Source of the DNA: Dunaliella salina
Taxonomy: Eukaryota; Chlorophyta; Chlorophyceae; Chlamydomonadales; Dunaliellaceae
Direction: 5' to 3'
Assembly (NCBI GenBank): GCA_002284615.2
Contig: MU069461.1
Span: forward strand, 147,500-160,258
DNA: 12,759 nucleotides
The notes under the pieces were generated by a model. That model was not told the origin of the DNA, did no database searches, and saw only the letters and a program-made list of their open reading frames with translations. Position numbers and translations under genes: made by a program. Below, one piece after another: positions 7,748 to 12,759 of the stretch; positions within the stretch are counted from its first letter, which is position 1, and each line of letters begins with the position of its first letter.

Positions 7748-7977
7748 AAAAACCCCTTCCAGTGCCCCAATCCGGACAACAAGGGTGCCAATCTGCTCCT
7801 TTTTCAAATAGCTATCAAACTGCATACTCAGCACAATGAAATATTGAGTCGCAGCAGAGTTACGGGGCAGAAACTGAGGAGCAGACGCCCATGCATACCA
7901 GCCCTACCAGGCACCCACAGCTGGCTTGCAAGTCCACAAATTGCCCTTCGGGTTCCACCGAGCAAATCTTGCACACA

Positions 7978-8009
7978 TCATACATTGTCACTATCATACA
8001 TTATCACTA
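7978..8009. repeat. 16-bp tandem duplication
   Basis: TCATACATTGTCACTA is followed directly by TCATACATTATCACTA; the two copies differ at one base. It is non-coding. Confidence 0.9.
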
Positions 8010-8142
8010 TCCTGGGAGTTTGGATTGATATGCTGCATGTTTGCCTCCACACTTCTTGCAGCTCAGTCCCTTGTGCGCTTGGCACTGACTCCCAGCCATG
8101 CACACAGACCCCCGCTTTCACTCAATTTGCACAAAGGGGGGT

Positions 8143-8330
8143 CCAATCGACAGCTCTCAAGCTCAGGAATCCGACGATATATTTAAGTGGCTCAGGAAGT
8201 GGCTCAAAAAATTTTTAAAAGTCGAGACCGCCTGACCCCCCTCTCCCCCCCGACCCCCTCTGATTGGACTCTTATATATACCAATCGATAGCCCTTGAGC
8301 TCAGGGTTCCGAGTATATAGTTATTAATTG
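8143..8330. repeat. Direct repeat, 138 bp apart, in AT-rich stretch
   Basis: CCAATCGACAGCTCTCAAGC at 8143 and CCAATCGATAGCCCTTGAGC at 8281 begin two copies of about 45 bp. Both continue through TCAGG..TCCGA to a TATAT block. Between them lie AAAAAATTTTTAAAA and C-rich runs. It is followed by a 10-bp perfect inverted repeat (8421-8430 and 8459-8468, CAATGTTTTT and its complement). The composition changes here relative to both sides. I do not recognise the element. Confidence 0.7.
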
Positions 8331-8509
8331 GATTGACACGTGCCGTCCAAAAGTTACAAGAAAGCTTCCCTTCTGTCGAAATAATCAGTTTTTAGGATAC
8401 CGCACCAATCGTAGCCCCTACAATGTTTTTTTTAAGGTCGTCCCGCAGCCATCCCCCTAAAAACATTGTTTTTACGGACGAACAATAAATTATATGGTAC
8501 TTTCAGGTG

Positions 8510-9478
8510 GTATGCTCAGAATTGACAGAGGTGGACTGGTCGGTCAAAGTCAGGATATCACAAAGGGATTGGGGGACTGACCAAGAGCCCCAGGAACTGA
8601 GCCCTAGGGACCCTAGGCTAGGGTGCTTCATGACCAGGCAGGGGTTTCAGAGGAATAACGTCCCAAGGATATGTTCAGCAATTTTGCAGAGGTGAGCGAC
8701 GGGCCCAAATTCCTGAAAATGTTCTTTCCTGCCGATATTTTCACCCCAAAATATTTTCTTAATGACCCTTACATGATATGCTAACATCCTGCATATTCAA
8801 AAGTGGGAATGAACGAGGTCAAAAATTACCCTTTTTGGCACCCGTACATGCTAGTGCTTGATTTTCTCTAAGGGAAATGGCTGAAATTCAGCATCTGACC
8901 AGCTATTGGGTCTTTTCACTCCATTTTATTTGCAATAATATTTTTTGGTTCAAGGAGACTAATCATCAAAAATCACCCAATTTGGTACAGTGGCTGGTCG
9001 GATATGGTGGGTGCTTGCACAAAAAGTAGGTTTCATGTTTGGGCAAACAGCAGAAGTGGCCGTGATTTGCACCTTTCAAATTCAGGAGCTATGGAAGCTC
9101 TGTGACCATTTGATGCTAAGCACAACAGGAGCAAAGTTTGGCCACCTTGCGCAGGGAACATTTCAAAAGGACCCCTGTTTGGGGCCTTCGTCGCCCACCT
9201 CTGGCAATTTTGTTTGCTTGCTCACCATGCTCAGGAAAGGCAATGGCACTCCACACATCTTGGATTCCTCTCCTCAAACCTGCAACAAAAATTTTTAAGA
9301 CAATAGGCTGCCCATCGATTAGCAAGTTGCGACTTCATAAGCCTGCGCATGCAGCCAAAAACTACCTGCCACAAGGGCCGCCCAGCAGCCATTAAGTAAG
9401 CATATACTGGACACAGCCAGCGTGCATTAAGGAAGGATTCAACAGTCAGCACTGACACTGACAGTGAGTCCAACCAAT
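8510..9478. other. Non-coding stretch, AT-rich in its first half
   Basis: 8700-8960 is rich in AAAATATTTT-type sequence. The remainder is mixed. Open frames here are under about 100 codons, overlap on both strands and show no recognisable domain. I see no gene. Confidence 0.5.
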
Positions 9479-9559
9479 GGAGGCAAGCTTGCGTCAGGTT
9501 AGGCAGGTCCGGCCGGGAGTGGAGGCAAGCTTTACGTCAGGTCAGGCAGGTCCGGCCGG
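9479..9559. repeat. 42-bp tandem duplication
   Basis: Both copies begin GGAGGCAAGCTT (9479 and 9521) and share CGTCAGGT.AGGCAGG and TCCGGCCGG. The difference is small (GCG versus TACG), so the duplication appears recent. Function is unknown. Confidence 0.9.
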
Positions 9560-10597
9560 TTGCCAGCCATCTGTCCAGCTGCACGCCTTGCTCTCCTGCA
9601 AGCTGCCAATCCAGTAGCCCCCCACCCCCCAAAACAGCATGCTTGAGTTGCTTGTGGGTATGGACAGCATAATGGTGGAGTTTGGTTGCAGTGTTGTGGG
9701 GCTTTGTCTTCGGTTTAAAAAAGCCAAGTTTGCAGAGGGGATCAATAGCAGACATAACTTGAGTTGTAGAAACTTACAAGGCGCCAGTGACCGCACTGGA
9801 CCAACCTGGTGCACATCCACGCAGGTGTCAGAGAGACAAGTCAGTCAAGACAGCATGACTACTTGGCGAAGACAGGATAGGGAAAGTGCGCCGCACAACT
9901 TGTCACAGGTTGCGTGTGTGACTGTGCGACCCCTCTTTGTTGCACTTTGTAACGCTTATCTAAGGTCTGAAACAACAGAGACATGTACACAGTTTCCGAA
10001 TTGTATGGCCAAGTCTGGTTACCATGCTTGCATGTGAGTTCTGGAGCACTGACATGTGCCACATTCCTTCCTTGAGCAAGGATAATACCATTAAGATAAC
10101 AGCAACAGACTTATTTTGCCTGAATACTGTTCAACAATGTTCCTTCAATGAAAGTTGTTTCGACAGATTGCAATAAAAGCACAACAAATTATTTTTAATG
10201 CCAAAATGTCCGCTGAAGTTGTCAGTCCTGAGCTTTGGCAATTTCAGGAGTTCACCTGATCGGTATAAGGTGATCTGAATATAATATGAATATGACTTTT
10301 AACACGTAGGACCAATTCGATGTGATGAGTCTCAGCGCTAATAATGCTTGCAAGCATGCGGGCATGATGTAGGGGCATGTGGGGCCAGGTGTTGCTGAGA
10401 AACTTTCCATCCAGCTGAGGAAACATGAGGAGGCAGACCAGCAGCGGGAATGAGACATTTGTGCCAACACAAATGAAGGTAAGACATCACTGACATTCCG
10501 AGCATGCACTGCATGCGGACCTTTTGTGCTGCTCACCAAGTTTCTGCAGCTGCAAGCACAAGAACTGATGTTTACCCCTCTCCTGTTGCTGCGGCAG

Positions 10598-11047
10598 GTC
10601 ATCTTGAGCTTGTTTTGCGCAGGATGTGCAGTGTACGCCACCAAGGTAGCTCAGCAGCTTCCCAACACAGCCCAGCAGGCCATCTTGGTGAACTTCCAGC
10701 CCGTCGTGCCTCCCATTGTTATGCTATGGCTGTGGGGCGCGCGTGTCAAGGGATTCCAGGCAGACGGAGTGGAATATGAGCTGTGCTTTGCCCCGAAGGA
10801 TCGCAAGCACCTGATGCCTGGAGAAGACATCCAAGGACTTGCCCTCTGGCTTGGCAGCATTGCTGCAGGGCTCGCCGCTCTGATGTACAAGCTTGCTTCA
10901 ATGCAAGCGTATGCTGCCACGGAGATGCTGCCCATTGTGCTCTACATGGGTCTGTTTGCTGTGGCCTTCCTGCCATGGCCGATGCCCTACCCTGGCTCAC
11001 GCTTCTTCTTCCTGCACACCCTCCAGAGGATCATGACACCTCTGCAG
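10598..11047 (+). CDS. EXS gene, first visible exon (four membrane segments)
   Basis: This 150-codon exon is phase 0 at both ends. Upstream, TTTACCCCTCTCCTGTTGCT and GCGGCAG make a typical acceptor, with CTGAT as a possible branch site. The donor is CAG|GTACGC. The exon covers MLWLWG, the loop VEYELCFAPKDRKHL that starts the EXS core, two further membrane segments and the SRFFFLHTLQRI block. If translation starts at ATG 10568, ten more residues are added and this would be the first coding exon. That would give about 50 residues before MLWLWG, close to my recollection of plant homologues. Confidence 0.87.
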
Positions 11048-12595
11048 GTACGCTGATGGGAAATTGTGGGTGTATTGCAGGCTTGCGGTAGTTGGCTGCA
11101 AAATTTTTTTGCACCAGCGCTTCGAGTTGACTTGATTCACTATATGAGGTGCCACAACAAGTTCATCAATGGAGGATGCACAAATATTTGCGGATCATCT
11201 TCTGGCAACCAAAGATGGCAACGTGCTGTCCCTCACGCTTGCAGACCGTCTCCTGGGCTGACTTCCTGCTTGCCGACATGCTTTGCTCACTGTCGAAGAG
11301 CTGCGCTGATTTTTCACGTGCCATTTGCTGGCTGTCCACAGGTATACTTTTGCATAAGAGGGCAGGTGACAAGTTTTGTTTCTCCTGTGAAAGTAAGACC
11401 CTCCAGCCCAGATCAAGCCATCCTCGGTTAGCCTATGGTGCCAGGGTATAAAGGATGCTCCCTTCCTACCCACAAACAAAGGTCGGTGACTGGCTTCATT
11501 GAGAAATTGACCCTGTTTAATGCTTTAAAGATAGGATGGGATAGGATCCAAGCCCTGTCCTACCCTATCCTCGAGTGATTTGACCTCATCATGTCTATGG
11601 CTTGCAGCGTGCTTTACACAGTACAAAGTGCACTATAAAAGAGGCATCCCTGCGTGGCATCTCGACTTCAGGAATGGAGCTGAGGCAGGAAGTTTTGAAG
11701 GGGGGCTATGGATAGAAAAAATGGCACAAGATGCCAGGCAAGCATGGAGTGCTAACAAGCCGCCCCTCACGACAAAATATCTCTTGCTGTGATGATGCAT
11801 CGGTGGAGTGCCTCTCAAGTATCTGGTCTCATGTTTAGGGTTGGCCAATTCCATATTTGTATATACACCATATATATTGTATTTTCCCTGCCCAAATGCT
11901 GATATGTACGGCAAATTTGTACGGAATCGGCCGACCCTACTCATGTTGCATGCAAATATCATGTGAAGACTTGGTTGTGTGCATCTTGCCGGCAGGGTGT
12001 AAGGCCTGTGATGCAGAGCCTTGCGTCCTTGAGGACAAATGTTGGATTTGGCACGGTCCATGAAGCAACAAAGAAATAAAGTACGGTTTCTGCACAAGGC
12101 CTTTGATGCAGAGCCTTGTGCCCTTCAGGATGAATGTTGGAATTGGCAAGGTTCATAACAACAAACAAATTAAGTACGGTTTCTGCACAAGGCCTGTGAT
12201 GCAGAGCTTTGTGTCTTTGTGGACGATCGTTGGAACTGGAAAAATACAGACTAAATTAGCATGGCCTCTGCGCAGGGCCTGATGCAGAGCCAGTGTCCTC
12301 CAGGACGATTGTTCAGTATGGAATGATGCAAAGCTAGCATGGCCTCAGCGCAGGGCCTGTGAGGCAGAGCCCTGTGTTCGTGTGGACGAGAATGTTGGAA
12401 TCGGAATGTTACGGACAAAGTCGGCATGGCTTGTGCGCAGGGCCTGTGATGCAGAGCTTGGTTGTCCCCAGCTTTAGAGCTCCGGAGGTGTGCTCACCCA
12501 CTGCTACGCCACAGCTGGTGGCGTTGTGTCTGCCCTACATCATCCGATTTGTCCAGTGCTTCATTGTGCACCGCACAACAGGCAAGCGCGCGCAG
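10598..12595 (+). CDS. EXS-family membrane protein (ERD1/XPR1/PHO1-type), partial, three exons visible
   Basis: Exons 10598-11047, 11245 to 11341-11392 and about 12480-12595 encode a large part of an EXS domain. Hydrophobic segments are visible at VILSLFCAGCAVYA, PVVPPIVMLWLWG, LALWLGSIAAGLAALMY and MLPIVLYMGLFAVAFLPW. They are followed by the family blocks SRFFFLHTLQRIMTPLQ, WADFLLADMLCSLSK and LPYIIRFVQCF. Layout and the short N-terminal part resemble plant EXS-only proteins rather than SPX-EXS PHO1; no SPX domain was seen. EXS proteins include phosphate exporters (PHO1, XPR1) and yeast ERD1, which acts in the Golgi; substrate and location here are inferred only. The gene continues right of the window, where NALKY-type motifs should follow. 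Start uncertain: ATG at 10568 reads in frame into the exon (MFTPLLLLRQ), but a strong acceptor at 10597 suggests earlier exons. Confidence 0.85.
11048..11244 (+). other. Intron, 197 bp
   Basis: It runs from GTACGC to CTTGCAG with a pyrimidine-rich end (CTGTCCCTCACGCTTGCAG). It joins Gln-11047 to Thr-11245 in phase 0, giving PLQ-TVSWADF, the continuous family motif. Nothing else is seen in it. Confidence 0.88.
11245..11392 (+). CDS. EXS gene, exon with ADFLLAD motif; donor uncertain
   Basis: It encodes TVSWADFLLADMLCSLSK and SCADFSRAICWLST. This is the conserved EXS stretch in which the Asp-Phe-x-x-Ala-Asp pair precedes a membrane helix. The 3' end is ambiguous. Donors at 11342 (CAG|GTATAC), 11366 (CAG|GTGACA) and 11393 (AAA|GTAAGA) all leave phase 1, so each gives a continuous frame. 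GTAAGA is the best match to the consensus. The longest form adds GILLHKRAGDKFCFSCE and brings the loop to about the length seen in relatives. Confidence 0.8.
11393..12479 (+). other. Intron with tandem array at its 3' end
   Basis: It holds an imperfect inverted repeat (11534-11546 with 11558-11570, 11 of 13 paired), an AT-rich stretch (11855-11885) and the tandem array 12001-12461. A good acceptor at 11606-11607 followed by ACFTQYKVHY might mark a small extra exon, but no convincing donor follows. Confidence 0.65.
12001..12461. repeat. Degenerating tandem array, ~78-95-bp unit, 5.3 copies
   Basis: Units begin at 12001, 12096, 12189, 12274, 12352 and 12439 (partial). Lengths are 95, 93, 85, 78 and 87. 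Each starts with AAGGCCTGTGATGCAGAGC or AGGGCCTGTGATGCAGAGC, followed by a CCTTGTGTCCTTGAGGAC-like block and TGTTGGAA. The first two copies end GTACGGTTTCTGCAC. Later ones end GCATGGCCTCTGCGC. The last partial unit merges into the acceptor region of the next exon. Confidence 0.92.
12480..12595 (+). CDS. EXS gene, exon with PYIIRFVQC motif
   Basis: It encodes PEVCSPTATPQLVALCLPYI and IRFVQCFIVHRTTGKRAQ. This is the EXS signature in which a hydrophobic helix with Pro-Tyr-x-x-Arg-Phe-x-Gln-Cys is followed by a basic segment. The donor is CAG|GTACGA, phase 0. Start 12480 (after TTTAGAG) continues the phase-1 frame from the previous exon. The stronger-looking acceptor CCCCAG at 12471 would need phase 2, hence an unseen small exon. 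The next exon lies outside the window. Confidence 0.8.
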
Positions 12596-12663
12596 GTACG
12601 AGCATCAAGAGCAGCGCCACCGCATGCTCTTTTGTAGACCGGCTGCATCAGCTTTCCATGGGC

Positions 12664-12759
12664 TGTGTGTTGGTGTGTGTGTGTGTGTGTATTGTGTGTG
12701 TGTGTGTGTGTGTTGTGTGTGTGTGTGTGTGTGTGTTTTGTGTGTGTGTGTGTGTGTGT
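12664..12759. repeat. (GT)n microsatellite at right edge
   Basis: This is an interrupted GT run (breaks near 12671, 12691, 12713 and 12737) that continues to the window end. It lies in the EXS-gene intron, about 70 bp after a donor. Confidence 0.97.

Larger units (their letters stand above)
4828..10597. other. Intergenic (or partly 5' intronic) region without a confident gene
   Basis: The first few hundred bases should be the 3' UTR of the PH gene; I see no AATAAA or further TGTAA signal in 4828-5100. The rest holds the tandem arrays, mobile-element fragments and AT-rich stretch listed separately. The 5' exons of the EXS gene, if any, would lie here, but I could not identify them. 9560-10560 shows nothing beyond a 14-bp perfect palindrome at 10344-10357. 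Confidence 0.6.

Noticed and set aside
7535..8218. Longest open frame, 227 codons, plus strand
   Set aside because: It spans the C17 run, is rich in Cys, His, Pro and Ser without a recognisable domain, and overlaps duplicated non-coding repeats. Its length is explained by the scarcity of stops in C-rich sequence.
9639..10037. 132-codon open frame, plus strand
   Set aside because: Opposing frames of similar length exist on the minus strand, and the composition is mixed with no domain seen. It may contain unrecognised 5' sequence of the EXS gene, but nothing supports that.
10252..10644. 130-codon minus-strand open frame
   Set aside because: It runs antisense into the EXS exon and shows no protein family features.
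10783..11091. Other frames across the EXS exon, both strands
   Set aside because: They are shadows of the 10598-11047 coding exon, whose frame matches EXS motifs.
11534..11570. Inverted repeat as a transcription terminator
   Set aside because: It lies inside an intron of a eukaryotic gene and is imperfect (11 of 13 pairs), with no supporting context.

Overview
The window is nuclear DNA of a photosynthetic eukaryote, most likely a green alga. It carries two partial, intron-rich genes, both on the + strand, embedded in repeat-rich non-coding DNA. The green-lineage assignment is an inference. It rests on a small PH-domain-only protein that resembles land-plant PH1, a short EXS-family membrane protein, TTTAGGG-type telomere-like motifs, GT-AG introns of 0.2 to 2.9 kb and low gene density. 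The species cannot be named from this sequence; a chlorophyte with large introns (for example a Dunaliella-like genome) would fit. No prokaryotic gene, rRNA, tRNA or CRISPR array was seen.

Layout. 1-46 is a (GT)n tract in an intron. 96-4827 is the 3' part of a PH-domain gene in four coding exons (96-180, 1170-1280, 1824-1879, 4788-4827). The splice phases agree at every junction and the reading frame ends in TAA. Its first intron in view holds a tandem array of about 178-bp units that contain decayed copies of the next exon. Its second holds telomere-like motifs and a 99-bp tandem duplication. Its third, 2.9 kb long, shows nothing clearly functional.

4828-10597 is about 5.8 kb without a confident gene. 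It holds a short tandem array (6118-6330), two fragments of what appears to be one transposon-type reading frame (6422-6724 and 7035-7496, both ending in the same short C-terminal motif), a dispersed repeat with a partner copy in the PH gene, a C17 run, and an AT-rich stretch with a 138-bp-spaced direct repeat (8143-8330).

10598-12595 is the central part of an EXS-family (ERD1/XPR1/PHO1-type) membrane protein gene in three exons (10598-11047, 11245 to 11341, 11365 or 11392, and about 12480-12595). The gene runs off the right end. The intron before its last visible exon ends in about 5.3 degenerating copies of a 78-95-bp unit that abut the exon. The window ends in another long (GT)n tract (12664-12759), so it looks like a contig bounded by microsatellites.

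The two genes have no obvious functional link. By family, one would be a phosphoinositide-binding endosomal adaptor and the other a phosphate-transport or Golgi-type membrane protein. The most unusual feature is that tandem arrays abut exon acceptors in both genes, and in the PH gene the array carries recognisable decoy copies of the exon.
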